A stretch of 18,787 nt of DNA from JTS-RE37 sp041744575. Its GTDB lineage: Bacteria > Bacteroidota > Bacteroidia > Flavobacteriales > Flavobacteriaceae. The notes beneath the pieces are model-generated. The model searched no databases. It saw only the letters and a list, made by a program, of their open reading frames with translations, and was not told the origin of the DNA. The DNA lies in NCBI GenBank assembly GCA_041744575.1, contig JBGTKP010000023.1, forward strand, positions 1 to 18,787, read 5' to 3'. This document shows positions 1 to 8,869 of the stretch, in pieces (the stretch's first letter is position 1; each line of letters opens with the position of its first letter). Made by a program: the position numbers and the translations under genes.

Positions 1-37
1 TAAAGATACACGAATCTTTCACATTCTGGGCACGCAT
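1..37 (-). CDS. Possible 5' end of a leftward gene cut by the window edge
   Basis: On the minus strand an ATG at 37-35 opens a frame with no stop for the remaining 12 codons (reading MRAQNVKDSCIF). A GGAGG sits seven bases upstream (plus-strand CCTCC at 45-49), which would be a textbook ribosome binding site. However, Bacteroidota rarely rely on Shine-Dalgarno pairing, and twelve open codons are expected by chance. The gene at 100-774 ends 63 bases upstream on the same strand, so this could be the next gene of that leftward series. The product cannot be guessed. Confidence 0.2.
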   Translation of the reverse strand, partial: MRAQNVKDSCIF

Positions 38-99
38 TAATGTTCCTCCGGTAAATTGTTAGTTTCCGGACACCGTTTATCCGACCCCGGGGGTAGAGC

Positions 100-774
100 C
101 TATTTAGAGAATTCAGTTAGTATCGTGGCTCCTGCAAAATCCCCTTTTTTATTATAGGTTTCCTGTTTCACCATCCCCACCCCTTCGGAGAGCCAGAGTT
201 TCCCGCTGCTACTCATCTTCACGCCCATTTTTGTCTCACTGTCATAGGTGATGACATAGCAGTCAAAGGTTCCTGCCGGAGTGGTAAGCGACTCCCGGGA
301 AACTACCTTCCTGTTAAACATTTTGCTGGTCATCTTCATATTGATGGGCGTCATTTTAATATTCATAAGAACATCAGCGTCCGGCAGGGTCTGACCCTCA
401 CTCAGTTTATTGGGGAGGACGAGTTCAGTGCCGGTCATATCCACCTCCACATCCTTGTATTGTTCCATCAGAGCCGGTGACATCAGAGAGCTAAAGTCGA
501 TCGACACCCCATCTTCCCTGCATACAATATTGTACTCGGAACTGGTGAGGAGCTTCCCCTTTTCGTCATGCATTTCAAAGGCCATCGTTGCCGTATCGTC
601 GCCAGCCTCCTTTACAATGTAATCAATCACCCCGGATGGATTGTTCTTTTTATCATAAAGGGTCATCTGCATGGTCGTACCCTCTTCCATGGGATAATAT
701 TTACTGCAATTATCCTGGGCTATCCCGATGAGGTTGAAGGAAAGAAATGTGACAATCATTAGCGCTTTTTTCAT
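100..774 (-). CDS. Secreted DUF3108/TapB-like protein
   Basis: This 224-residue protein starts with a clear signal peptide (Lys-Lys, then a hydrophobic stretch to about residue 19, ending IGIAQ), so it is exported to the periplasm or outer surface. The mature part is a beta-rich single domain. The section around residues 155-205 (SRESLTTPAGTFDCYVITYD, then a KLWLSEGVGMVKQE-type segment) matches the pattern of the DUF3108/TapB-like families, whose members pair a 'TPAGTFxCY' strand with a 'xLWxxxGxGxVK' strand. No catalytic residues are visible and the biochemical role is unknown. It has three cysteines (23, 85, 172). It is the last complete gene of the leftward series, 176 bases downstream of the OmpA-domain gene, so it may be separately transcribed. 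Family placement is by motif memory only. Confidence 0.8.
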   Translation of the reverse strand: MKKALMIVTFLSFNLIGIAQDNCSKYYPMEEGTTMQMTLYDKKNNPSGVIDYIVKEAGDDTATMAFEMHDEKGKLLTSSEYNIVCREDGVSIDFSSLMSPALMEQYKDVEVDMTGTELVLPNKLSEGQTLPDADVLMNIKMTPINMKMTSKMFNRKVVSRESLTTPAGTFDCYVITYDSETKMGVKMSSSGKLWLSEGVGMVKQETYNKKGDFAGATILTEFSK

Positions 775-950
775 AGTCTGGTAATTTAAATGGATTTCAG
801 TTAAATCAGAACCAGGTTGATTGGTTCCTTCATAATTGCGGCACTTTAATGTAATTTGAATAAGGTCGTCAAAGTAAGGAAAAGGATTTAGTGGTTGGGC
901 AGCGCGTTACCTGTCAGAGCAGTGGGCTGTTCGGCCCGGTATCCCCTTCG

Positions 951-2294
951 TCAATTCTTCACAAATTCGACCCTCCGATTCTCCGCTTTTCCCGCAGTGG
1001 TTGTATTGTCTGCGACCGGAGCCGTTTCTCCCTTCCCGTCGGATTCAAGACGGTCTGCGGCGATGCCAAACTCCTGCACAAGACTGTTTTTGACAGAATT
1101 TGCCCGTCTTTTTGACAGCTCAAGGTTGCTCTCATCGGAACCATCCGCATCCGTATGGCCAACAATCTGTATCTGCATACCGCTTTCTGAAACAAGGGCT
1201 TCGGAGATCAGTTTTAAGGTACCATAGGATTCGGGTTTTATTTTATCGGAAGCCGGATCAAACAGAATCCCTGTCGTGGAAAATTTTCCTTCTTTTACCA
1301 GCAGACTGCGAACGTCCTCTCCACCTTCGGCCAGTTTAATATTGGTCAGGAAGGCAAATTGTCCGCTGTCTTCGCCAAGCATTCCGCCAAGATCAAACTT
1401 TATATATTTGGGCAAACCGCTAACAATAAACCTCGGCAGATCGACCAGCTTTCTTTCATTCATCCACAAGCGGAATCTCGGGCCATTGACCGCTATGGCT
1501 ACATGGGCACGCTCCAGTACGTCCTTCCGAATATCTTTTATAATATAGTTTCGGACAGTGGTTTCATCGTTAAAATAATTGCCAACATACACCCCGGGAT
1601 CCGTAAACTGGCATAGCGGAAGACTCACTTCTGCAAAATCGCTGCCCCTTCTGAGCATATTGTTGTCATCCAGAGTGATAATGATGCGCGCTAAAGATCC
1701 GGTCTCCTTATTAAGGCCGGTCGTGATCATGTCAAACTCCAGGGTATAATCCTTGGGAAGCGTCCCAGCGAGGTCTGGGATGTAGGTTGTCTCATTGGCA
1801 AGTTGCAACCATTTTTCATCCCCCTCGTTGATTTTAACTACCTCTCCGGCGCCATTGGTATTCCATTTTGCGGGGAAATCCCCAATCTTGTCTACGGAGA
1901 AATCCTCGTAGAGCAAGAGTTTGTTACCGGCTACAAAATCATAATTGGTATAAACCTTAAAAGTCCCGGAAGTTCCTTTTGAAGTTGGTTTAGTGCTTCC
2001 TGAAGTGTTAGAACCTGTCTCTGTCTCCATTATTTCTTCCTCAGATAGCGGGAACTCCTCCTCTTCCACGTCTTCTTCCATTTCCTGCTCAGACTCCGGT
2101 TCCAGGATACTATCCAAAGCCGCATCTGTTTTTTCAGAAGCCTCCTCGTCCACCCGCCTTTCAATAGTACGTTCCGCAGCCCTTTCCGCGCTTTTCTTCA
2201 ATCGTTTGAGCAGTTGACCCTGTACCTCGGGAGTCAGCACAAGCAAGGCCGCCATGGTGAGGAATAATCTTATCAACCTTGTAGGCATCTTCAT
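951..2294 (-). CDS. OmpA-domain envelope protein with a LamG-like middle region
   Basis: The 447-residue protein has four visible parts. Residues 1-26 form a signal peptide (ending EVQGQ). Residues 27-93 are strongly charged: a basic helical stretch (about 28-47), then a very acidic stretch (about 50-92). Residues 110-320 look like a beta-sandwich of the LamG/concanavalin type (LLYEDFS start, YTLEFDM strand, FRLWMNERKLVDLP strand). Residues 335-447 are an OmpA C-terminal domain with the peptidoglycan-binding signature HTDADG (380-385), NLELSKRRA (390-398) and a final ENRRVEF. Asp382 and an Arg at 396/397 are the residues expected to hold diaminopimelate. The protein probably sits in the periplasm bound to peptidoglycan, with the sandwich and acidic tail contacting another partner. 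There is no N-terminal beta-barrel, unlike classical OmpA. Met3 is an alternative start. Confidence 0.9.
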   Translation of the reverse strand: MKMPTRLIRLFLTMAALLVLTPEVQGQLLKRLKKSAERAAERTIERRVDEEASEKTDAALDSILEPESEQEMEEDVEEEEFPLSEEEIMETETGSNTSGSTKPTSKGTSGTFKVYTNYDFVAGNKLLLYEDFSVDKIGDFPAKWNTNGAGEVVKINEGDEKWLQLANETTYIPDLAGTLPKDYTLEFDMITTGLNKETGSLARIIITLDDNNMLRRGSDFAEVSLPLCQFTDPGVYVGNYFNDETTVRNYIIKDIRKDVLERAHVAIAVNGPRFRLWMNERKLVDLPRFIVSGLPKYIKFDLGGMLGEDSGQFAFLTNIKLAEGGEDVRSLLVKEGKFSTTGILFDPASDKIKPESYGTLKLISEALVSESGMQIQIVGHTDADGSDESNLELSKRRANSVKNSLVQEFGIAADRLESDGKGETAPVADNTTTAGKAENRRVEFVKN

Positions 2295-2337
2295 AATTAA
2301 GTGATTTTAAGTTGTTTAAATATAATTAATTTGATTC

Positions 2338-2355
2338 CAAAATCACCAGATTTTG
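2338..2355. repeat. Short perfect inverted repeat upstream of the OmpA-domain gene
   Basis: CAAAATC and GATTTTG are separated by ACCA, giving a 7-bp perfect hairpin in the 105-base gap between the 818-residue lipoprotein gene and the OmpA-domain gene. A second, looser inverted repeat (CGGTT 2362-2366, AACCG 2380-2384) lies beside it. Either could be a weak terminator for the upstream gene (a short T-run follows in minus orientation) or an operator for the OmpA-domain gene. The AT-rich stem makes chance a real possibility. Confidence 0.35.
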
Positions 2356-2399
2356 TATAATCGGTTTCAAATTATCTATAACCGGTAAGTAGGCAGGTG

Positions 2400-4856
2400 T
2401 CAGTTCAATTTATACACGACCAGGGAATTCTTTTGTTCCCGGGTGACCACCTCCGGTATCCCGTCATTGTCCATATCTTTCATATCCATGGCTGAAGCTC
2501 CAAAAACCGGGAAATTGGGGATGGGTTCGGCGTTGCTGTCAAAGAGGTAGGCCTTTTGTGCCTGAAGGTCAGTTACCGCCACATAGATCTTGTCATTGAT
2601 ATAAAACAGATGCGGTTTGGTATACACGCCAAGTTCCAGGCTGATTTTATTGCCCTTGATGCTGAGTTCATTGTCGTCCATGACGACCAGCGATTTGCTG
2701 CTGGCATCCGTGCCGTGATCTGCACTCAGGTTCAGTTGTGTTTGGCTAATCTTTCCATTTTCATCAATAGCAAGCAAAGTTCCCTTTGTGTCTGTCAGGG
2801 TAAACTTATTATCATATAACATGACCGGGTTATCGGAGAATTGGATCAATTGATCAATTTGAATCCTGGGTTTTCCTGCCCTGCTAAGGATTTTGAGCAC
2901 GCCGTTTTCCAATTTAAAGAGCAGGTAGTCCTTTCTGCCAATCCTGAAATGTTGCGGGGGCGCGATCAGCGGATGTTCGGCCTCTGTGTAGGCAAATCCC
3001 TTTACAATGCTGCCTTTGTTGTTAAACATCTCCACTTGCGTGCCCCGGGTTACCACAAATCGGTAATTCCTGTCATGCTCATAGTCAAATACAGCCAGCG
3101 GATTCAGATTTCCCCCTGGGTAGTCTTTAGCAAAATTTGTTATTTCGTCCCCGTTCCTGTCCAGGATCAGGAATTGATTGTCAGTTGTGAATGCCAGTTG
3201 CCATCGGCCGTTTCTGAAGAGATCGACCTGGGTGATTTTACCCTGTATCCTGCCCTTCAGCTTTTTTTTCCAGTGTACTTTCCCCTCTGTGGAGATCAGA
3301 TAAAGATAATTGTCCGCATCCTGAACAATGACTTCCTGATTTCGGGTCCTGTGGTTCATAACAAATTGAGGATCCGTTGTAAGTTCTCCATCAAGTACTA
3401 TTGAGAATGCCCTTGAGGTGGCTTCTGAACCTGTGCCCCCATCCTTTTTTTTGATCACCAGGTTGATATGAAAAAAATCTCCTTCTGATACCACCTGGGC
3501 AGCAAACAAGAGTCCGTCCGATGACGCCTTTTTTATATCGGTTTTCAGGGAGTCAGTTATTTTTTCATGGAGTGCAGCGGACAGACCCGCTGCATTGCCT
3601 ACAAATTGTAAGGTGGCAGCGGTAGACAGGTTACCTGCCACGGTGGTGTACTCCTGGCCCTTTTCAAAAACAGCGCCCCGGTTATATGAGGCGATAATTT
3701 GCTGCAGGATGGACGCCTCTGGAGCAAAAACAAAAGAATTTTCAATAAGCGTAAAGTAAGCAGCATTAAAATCTTCAATCAGAGGCTTAAAATTTTCTTC
3801 AAGAAAAGCAGTATGTGTCAATTCCACTACTTCATTTCCCTGGTAGTCGAGGGCGGCCTTCCGGTTGGATTCAAGAAAGGCGGAAATCTTTTCTGCATCG
3901 CTGGCGTGAAGGAGGACGGCCCTTTTTCCATTAATATGTATATAACCTATTTCTTCCGTGGAACTGAAGGCCGAAACTTTCCTGACGTCAGCACCCTGAT
4001 AGGCTGCCCGGTGCCTTTCAAATTCGCTTCCGAGGATCATGGAATAGACAGCATCCGCTGCCGCCGGTGCGATAAGCGGTGTGCGTATGGGTCCCGGCCG
4101 GGTGTTTTTAAAAAGGCTGAGATACGTAGGGACAGAGTCGCCGGTCAGGGCAATTCCCTGCAACAGCAGATCTTCCTGACCTCCTCCCAGGTCTAAGGAC
4201 ATCCATTCCGCAAATAGGGTTGGTGCGGTAGAATCACCCAATGCCAGGATCTCCTGTATCCCTCCGCTTCCGGCCTTTGACCGTAGAAACAGGTTTGCCG
4301 GCCGTTTCTTGTTGGAGGCGCGATAAAGTGTAGACAGGTCCTCACCCATCCTGTATTGATCTGTGCCCTCTAATGCATTGGCGAGAAGCAGCGGGGATGA
4401 ACTGATCAGGCACGTTTTTTCATGTACCGCCTTGTAAAAATGAATATCCTCTGCCTGATACTTTATAAACTGGTGCTTATTATAGGTGGTCCTGCCTGAT
4501 GAATCGACTTTAGTGGAATCCCATTTCCACAATTCCGGACTTTCTGAGGTGGTGAAGAGATATTCCAGAGAGTCGGAGGCGACAGCGACAATGGAAAGCC
4601 ATCCGTCATGTTCGCCCCGGATATACTTTAAAAATCGCGTCTTCTCACTTAGCGTTTTGTAGAGTTTCGATCCGTCCAAAGATGCCAGTACCCCGTTATT
4701 TTTAACTTCACTTTTAAGGAGGGACAGGTTGTTGATCCTGAGGATCACTGTCGCATCTGCAGGAATGTAGGAGAGGTGGTCCTGTGTGCCCTCAGTCTCC
4801 GGCCGGCAGGATCCGAGAAACAATAGCAAGACCAGCGCTGTCAGTCTAAAAGGCAT
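2400..4856 (-). CDS. Large lipoprotein, DUF3352-like N-terminus and propeller-like C-terminus
   Basis: The 818-residue product begins with a lipoprotein signal peptide (lipobox LGSC, Cys17). Residues 28-470 start with a 'YIPADATVILRINNLS' segment typical of DUF3352-like proteins, a poorly characterised beta-strand-rich group often found as exported proteins. Residues 480-818 contain repeated short beta-strand units with 'xGxxxW/F' and 'D.NGD' elements (for example LDRNGDEI around 565, LAIDENGK around 695, DMDNDGIPEVV at 795-804). This fits a PQQ/FG-GAP-like beta-propeller, the last unit resembling a calcium-binding FG-GAP loop. No enzyme signature is visible. It lies 151 bases downstream of rnhB on the same strand and could be co-transcribed. 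Attachment to the outer membrane is likely; the residues after Cys17 (RPETEG) do not settle which face it occupies. Confidence 0.8.
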   Translation of the reverse strand: MPFRLTALVLLLFLGSCRPETEGTQDHLSYIPADATVILRINNLSLLKSEVKNNGVLASLDGSKLYKTLSEKTRFLKYIRGEHDGWLSIVAVASDSLEYLFTTSESPELWKWDSTKVDSSGRTTYNKHQFIKYQAEDIHFYKAVHEKTCLISSSPLLLANALEGTDQYRMGEDLSTLYRASNKKRPANLFLRSKAGSGGIQEILALGDSTAPTLFAEWMSLDLGGGQEDLLLQGIALTGDSVPTYLSLFKNTRPGPIRTPLIAPAAADAVYSMILGSEFERHRAAYQGADVRKVSAFSSTEEIGYIHINGKRAVLLHASDAEKISAFLESNRKAALDYQGNEVVELTHTAFLEENFKPLIEDFNAAYFTLIENSFVFAPEASILQQIIASYNRGAVFEKGQEYTTVAGNLSTAATLQFVGNAAGLSAALHEKITDSLKTDIKKASSDGLLFAAQVVSEGDFFHINLVIKKKDGGTGSEATSRAFSIVLDGELTTDPQFVMNHRTRNQEVIVQDADNYLYLISTEGKVHWKKKLKGRIQGKITQVDLFRNGRWQLAFTTDNQFLILDRNGDEITNFAKDYPGGNLNPLAVFDYEHDRNYRFVVTRGTQVEMFNNKGSIVKGFAYTEAEHPLIAPPQHFRIGRKDYLLFKLENGVLKILSRAGKPRIQIDQLIQFSDNPVMLYDNKFTLTDTKGTLLAIDENGKISQTQLNLSADHGTDASSKSLVVMDDNELSIKGNKISLELGVYTKPHLFYINDKIYVAVTDLQAQKAYLFDSNAEPIPNFPVFGASAMDMKDMDNDGIPEVVTREQKNSLVVYKLN

Positions 4857-5007
4857 ATACCACTTTTGCGGCCTAAATTACTATATTTAATATTGTTCAG
4901 GAAAGGGATAAATGATCAAAGTCCTCTCCATATTTCCCGTGACCCGGCTGGGATGAAAGTAAACCGAAGAGCATCCAATGGCCGTTGTAAATGGCAGTAC
5001 GAAAGGT

Positions 5008-5601
5008 TTAATCAGGGCCTGACAACCCAACCTCAGTGCGAAAGCTCAGTCGGTGGTATTTAGACAGCCCGTATTTTCTTATTGCACTCCGATGTTGCAG
5101 GGTCGGATATCCCTTATTCTGCTTCCAGTTATACATTGGAAATTCTTCATGAATCATATCCATATAAGCGTCCCGGTAGGTTTTTGCCAGGATGGAAGCA
5201 GCCGCAATACTACTGTATTTACTGTCACCTTTAATAATACAACTGTGTGGAATTTCCTTATAGAAATGAAATCTGTTGCCGTCTACGATAATGGTTGCCG
5301 GGCTTATCTTAAGCTTATCCAGAGCGCTGTGCATCGCCTGAATTGAGGCATTTAAGATATTGATACTGTCTATGGTTTCAGAAGAAATATGAGCGACGCC
5401 AAAACAAACCGCATCCCTTTCGATAAGTGGTCTCAAAAAATTGCGTGCTTTTAACGAAACCTTTTTCGAATCGTTGAGTCGCTCATGAAAAAATGTAGCC
5501 GGCAGAATGACTGCTGCGGCCGTCACGGGTCCTGCCAGACATCCCCGACCCGCTTCATCGGTACCTGCCTCAATGCCCGGATTACAAGAATTTAGCAGCA
5601 T
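5008..5601 (-). CDS. rnhB: Ribonuclease HII
   Basis: This is a complete 197-residue RNase HII, the cytoplasmic enzyme that cuts RNA-DNA hybrids and starts removal of ribonucleotides misincorporated into DNA. The N-terminal GTDEAGRG motif supplies Asp15 and Glu16. Asp107 lies in the IIVDGN motif, and Asp144 in the AAASILAKTYRD motif, completing the DEDD metal-binding set. A GDSKYSSIAAAS block (125-136) is also diagnostic. The length is normal for the family (about 200). It is the only clear housekeeping enzyme in the window. Upstream, 219 bases separate it from the divergent susC-type gene, so the two have independent promoters. Confidence 0.97.
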   Translation of the reverse strand: MLLNSCNPGIEAGTDEAGRGCLAGPVTAAAVILPATFFHERLNDSKKVSLKARNFLRPLIERDAVCFGVAHISSETIDSINILNASIQAMHSALDKLKISPATIIVDGNRFHFYKEIPHSCIIKGDSKYSSIAAASILAKTYRDAYMDMIHEEFPMYNWKQNKGYPTLQHRSAIRKYGLSKYHRLSFRTEVGLSGPD

Positions 5602-5820
5602 AGGTCATTATTGAAAGTAATCCATTTCCTGCAAAAGTCCGATACATTTCTGCATAATATTGTTAAAATCCTGATAGATACCCAACAAAATTCCAAACAA
5701 TCTGCTGTAATGATAATTCTAGCCATTTTTTTAACGAGATCCCTGTTAATCGGGGGTTCACCTTGGTATATTAACTATTTATTGAGATTTTTACCCTTGG
5801 CTAATTTAAAATAAAATTAA
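5602..5820. promoter_or_regulatory. Divergent intergenic region between rnhB and the susC-type gene
   Basis: This AT-rich 219-base gap must hold promoters for both directions. Towards susC, TACCCTTG at 5792-5799 differs from the Bacteroidota -7 consensus TAnnTTTG at one base and would place transcription start about 15 bases before the ATG. No good -33 TTG element lies at the right distance (the TTG at 5763-5765 is too far), so the call is weak. TAATATTG at 5655-5662 is another one-mismatch candidate. The bases before the ATG are almost all A and T, as is usual for translation starts in this phylum. Confidence 0.3.
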
Positions 5821-8800
5821 ATGAGATCTAAGTTACATTGGATGCTTACGCCTTTGCTGGCGCTATGCATCAGTCTGTCTTACGGACAGGAAAAATTGAT
5901 TTCGGGAAATGTTACAGACCAGTCGGATCTGCCATTACCGGGCGTCAATGTGCTGGTAGTTGGCACTACCAACGGAACCCAAACCGATTTTGACGGAAAT
6001 TACACCATTAGCGCAGCATTGGGGCAGGTCCTGCGGTTTACTTATTTAGGGCAACAGAGCGTTGACAGGACGGTTGGCGTCGCTAATACCATGAATATCC
6101 AGATGGAGGAAGACGCCCAGGCCCTGGAGGAAGTAGTGGTAGTGGGTTACGGCTCGAAGGCCAGGGAATTATCAACCTCTGCAGTGTCTACCGTTACCGG
6201 GGAGCAGATAGAAGATATGGTCCCTTCGACAAGTATTGACAACATTCTGCAGGGGAAGGCAGCCGGGGTGCAGGTAACTGCGGCCAACGGACGTCCCGGG
6301 CAGACCGCCTTTGTGCAAATCAGGGGAGTTGGTTCTGTCAATGCGAGCACTACGCCTTTATACGTAGTGGACGGGGTGCCGATTGATCCTGATAACATCA
6401 ATGCGATCAACCCCAATGACATTGAGTCCTTTTCCATTCTCAAGGATGCCGCGACCATTTCCAAATACGGCTCCAGGGGTGCCAACGGGGTGGTTGTGAT
6501 TACGACCAGGACAGGAAAACCCGGCGAGGCCCGCATCACATTCAGGTCTGCCATCGGAACAGGTGAAAGGATTCCCGATCCTTTCAACCTGATGAATGCA
6601 AGTCAGAAACTGGAACTCGAACGGCAATTCGCAGAGATTGGGGTGAATGCTGCCCAATCCCTTCCCGGAGCGATTTCCAGCCCGGAACAACTGGCGATCC
6701 TGAGATCGCTGGATACCGATTGGGAAGAAGAATTACTTCGAAAGTCCTTTATCCAGTCCAATTCCCTTACCATTTCCGGAGGAGAGGAAAAGCTTACTTA
6801 TTTCCTGAGTCTTGGCTATGATAAGAATACGGGAATTATAGACAGGATCAAGGGATTTGAAAGAATATCCTCCCGTATTAATACCACCTACCAGGCCAAG
6901 GAGTGGCTAAATATAGGTGTCAATGTATCTGCAACCCGCAGTTCAACAGATCTGCCAAGAGACAGAAACAACGCCCAGAATCCGATCAGAGCACTTTACG
7001 ATTACAATCCTTATGAACCATTGTACCTTCGTGATGACAACGGCGACTTTGTACTGGATGATCAGGGGAATCTCATCTTTAATCCCACTACGGCAGGATT
7101 TCCGATTGCCAGGGCGTTATCGACGGAACCTGAGAACAACAGGAATTTCCTCCTTATAGGAAACATCTTTGCCGACATTAAATTTTCGGATATGTTTTCC
7201 AACCGCTTTACGGCAGGGGCGACCAACAACCGTTTTAACCGGACCAACAGGTCCATTGTCGGTGGGGTGCTGGATGGGTTTATCGGAGACGCGAACTTTC
7301 CGGGCACTCAGACTGATGAATCCAATATCGACTTTCAGTACAATGTGAATAATATATTTTCCTATACCGACACTTTCGGGGAGCAACACCACCTGAGTGC
7401 CAACTTTCTGCTGGAATACAATGAAAACATTTTTACCGATGTATTTGCAAGCAGCCGTGGATTTCCCTCTCCGGACCTGCCCTACCAGGATGTCGCGGCA
7501 GAAGCTACCGATGTAGGTAGCAGTGAGACAAGGAGGATCCTCTTTTCGCAGGGTCTTTTTGTTGATTATGACTTTGATCAGCGATACATTATTTCCGGAT
7601 CGATCCGAAGGGATGGCTCTTCACGTTTTGGGCCTGACAATAAGTATGGGTACTTCTATAGTGCCAGTGTGGCATGGAATATTGCCAATGAGGCATTTCT
7701 GGAGGGAACCGCGATCAATACGCTGAAACTCCGCGGTTCCTATGGTACATCGGGGAATGATAACATAGGCGATTATAACTTTCTGAACCTTCTTAATTTC
7801 AACACATACAACGGATTTACCACAGCCATTCCGGTAGGGGTTGGAAACGCCCAGATCCAATGGGAATCTCAGGCCATCCTGGACGTGGGGGTGGAATTCG
7901 GCCTTTTTGACAACCGTTTTAATGGGGTGGTTGACTACTTCAAGAAAAGTTCCAATGACCTGCTCCTGAACCGGCCTATATCTCAAACGGTAGGGGATGA
8001 GGATAATTCCATACTTTCAAATATCGGGAAGATTGAAAACAGCGGGATCGAAGTATCGCTCAGTGCCGATATTATCAGGAAAGAGAATCTGCGCTGGTCC
8101 CTTGGTGGCAACATTGTATTCCTGGATAATGAGGTCAAGGAACTGGTTAACGGAGAGGATATCAACAACGGCAACACCCTGCTGCGGGAAGGGGAAGAGA
8201 TCAATTCTTTCTATCTTGTCCGGTATGCAGGAGTTAATCCCGCCAATGGCGAACCGCTGTATCTTGATGCTGACGGAGGCGTTACCAATGAATTCAGTAC
8301 TTCTTTCCAAACCTTGCTGGAAGGCAAATCTCCTGCTGCAGATCTGGAGGGTGGATTTTTCACTTCCTTAAATTTCAAAGGATTCGGGCTTCGCGGGGAT
8401 TTTGTCTATAAGGCAGGTAACTATATCACGAATTTCCAGCGTTCGTCAGGTGTCAGTATTGGAAATATTGATATCAACCAACGGGAGGAAGCTTTCAATT
8501 ACTGGAAGCAGCCCGGGGATGCCAATGTCCTGCCCAGCCCGCTTTTTGCGGCCACGGCAGATCAGACGTCTACCCGTTTCCTGGAAAAGGGGGATTATCT
8601 CAGATTGCGAACCGTCACCCTGTCCTATGATCTGCCCGGACGGTTTCTGGATGGCTTTGGCATCAGCGGATTCCGGGTGTATGCGACAGGGCAGAACCTG
8701 TGGACACTCACCGAATATGAGGGAGACCCCGAGATTGGACTGGGTTCCGCGGAGACGGCCGAACCGGGGGATGCGGGTTTTGTTCCCGGCGAATTCTCGT

Positions 8801-8856
8801 TGTTCAGTTATCCGCAGACCCGTTCGTATACCTTTGGAGTTGAAATTGGATTTTAA
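5821..8856 (+). CDS. SusC/RagA-type TonB-dependent outer-membrane transporter
   Basis: The 1011-residue protein imports an oligomeric nutrient across the outer membrane, powered by TonB and capped by its SusD partner. A signal peptide covers residues 1-22 (ending SYGQ). A CarboxypepD-reg-like domain follows (26-98: ISGNVTDQSDLPLPGVNVLV, then TDFDGNYTI). The SusC-typical LEEVVVVGYG segment is at 102-111, and the plug domain runs from about 113 to 232, with LQGKAAGVQV, YVVDGVPID and FSILKDAATISKYGSRGANGVV motifs. The remainder is the beta-barrel, ending in the aromatic strand TFGVEIGF. There is no N-terminal STN domain, so signalling to an anti-sigma factor is unlikely. The susD-type gene starts 14 bases after its stop. 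Substrate: not predictable from sequence alone. Confidence 0.97.
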   Translation: MRSKLHWMLTPLLALCISLSYGQEKLISGNVTDQSDLPLPGVNVLVVGTTNGTQTDFDGNYTISAALGQVLRFTYLGQQSVDRTVGVANTMNIQMEEDAQALEEVVVVGYGSKARELSTSAVSTVTGEQIEDMVPSTSIDNILQGKAAGVQVTAANGRPGQTAFVQIRGVGSVNASTTPLYVVDGVPIDPDNINAINPNDIESFSILKDAATISKYGSRGANGVVVITTRTGKPGEARITFRSAIGTGERIPDPFNLMNASQKLELERQFAEIGVNAAQSLPGAISSPEQLAILRSLDTDWEEELLRKSFIQSNSLTISGGEEKLTYFLSLGYDKNTGIIDRIKGFERISSRINTTYQAKEWLNIGVNVSATRSSTDLPRDRNNAQNPIRALYDYNPYEPLYLRDDNGDFVLDDQGNLIFNPTTAGFPIARALSTEPENNRNFLLIGNIFADIKFSDMFSNRFTAGATNNRFNRTNRSIVGGVLDGFIGDANFPGTQTDESNIDFQYNVNNIFSYTDTFGEQHHLSANFLLEYNENIFTDVFASSRGFPSPDLPYQDVAAEATDVGSSETRRILFSQGLFVDYDFDQRYIISGSIRRDGSSRFGPDNKYGYFYSASVAWNIANEAFLEGTAINTLKLRGSYGTSGNDNIGDYNFLNLLNFNTYNGFTTAIPVGVGNAQIQWESQAILDVGVEFGLFDNRFNGVVDYFKKSSNDLLLNRPISQTVGDEDNSILSNIGKIENSGIEVSLSADIIRKENLRWSLGGNIVFLDNEVKELVNGEDINNGNTLLREGEEINSFYLVRYAGVNPANGEPLYLDADGGVTNEFSTSFQTLLEGKSPAADLEGGFFTSLNFKGFGLRGDFVYKAGNYITNFQRSSGVSIGNIDINQREEAFNYWKQPGDANVLPSPLFAATADQTSTRFLEKGDYLRLRTVTLSYDLPGRFLDGFGISGFRVYATGQNLWTLTEYEGDPEIGLGSAETAEPGDAGFVPGEFSLFSYPQTRSYTFGVEIGF

Positions 8857-8869
8857 AAAATTGACAGAC

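Noticed and set aside
2..19. Six-base-pair inverted repeat (AAAGAT / ATCTTT) at the left edge
   Set aside because: It is short, AT-rich and lacks a T-run, so it is expected by chance.
891..950. Possible terminator of the OmpA-domain gene (GGGC / GCCC stem)
   Set aside because: The stem is four base pairs with no T-run in the minus-strand direction.
2841..3404. 187-codon open frame opposite the large lipoprotein gene
   Set aside because: It overlaps a well-supported coding region on the other strand and has no recognisable features.
4899..5007. Open frame continuing in the same frame after the rnhB stop for 36 codons
   Set aside because: The RNase HII is already full length at its stop, and the continuation has no family features. 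Read-through is not needed to explain anything.
8402..8869. In-frame upstream extension of the susD-type gene, giving a 638-residue product
   Set aside because: The extra sequence overlaps the coding region of susC, has no signal peptide, and shifts the lipoprotein signal to an internal position. The ATG at 8870 gives a normal SusD.
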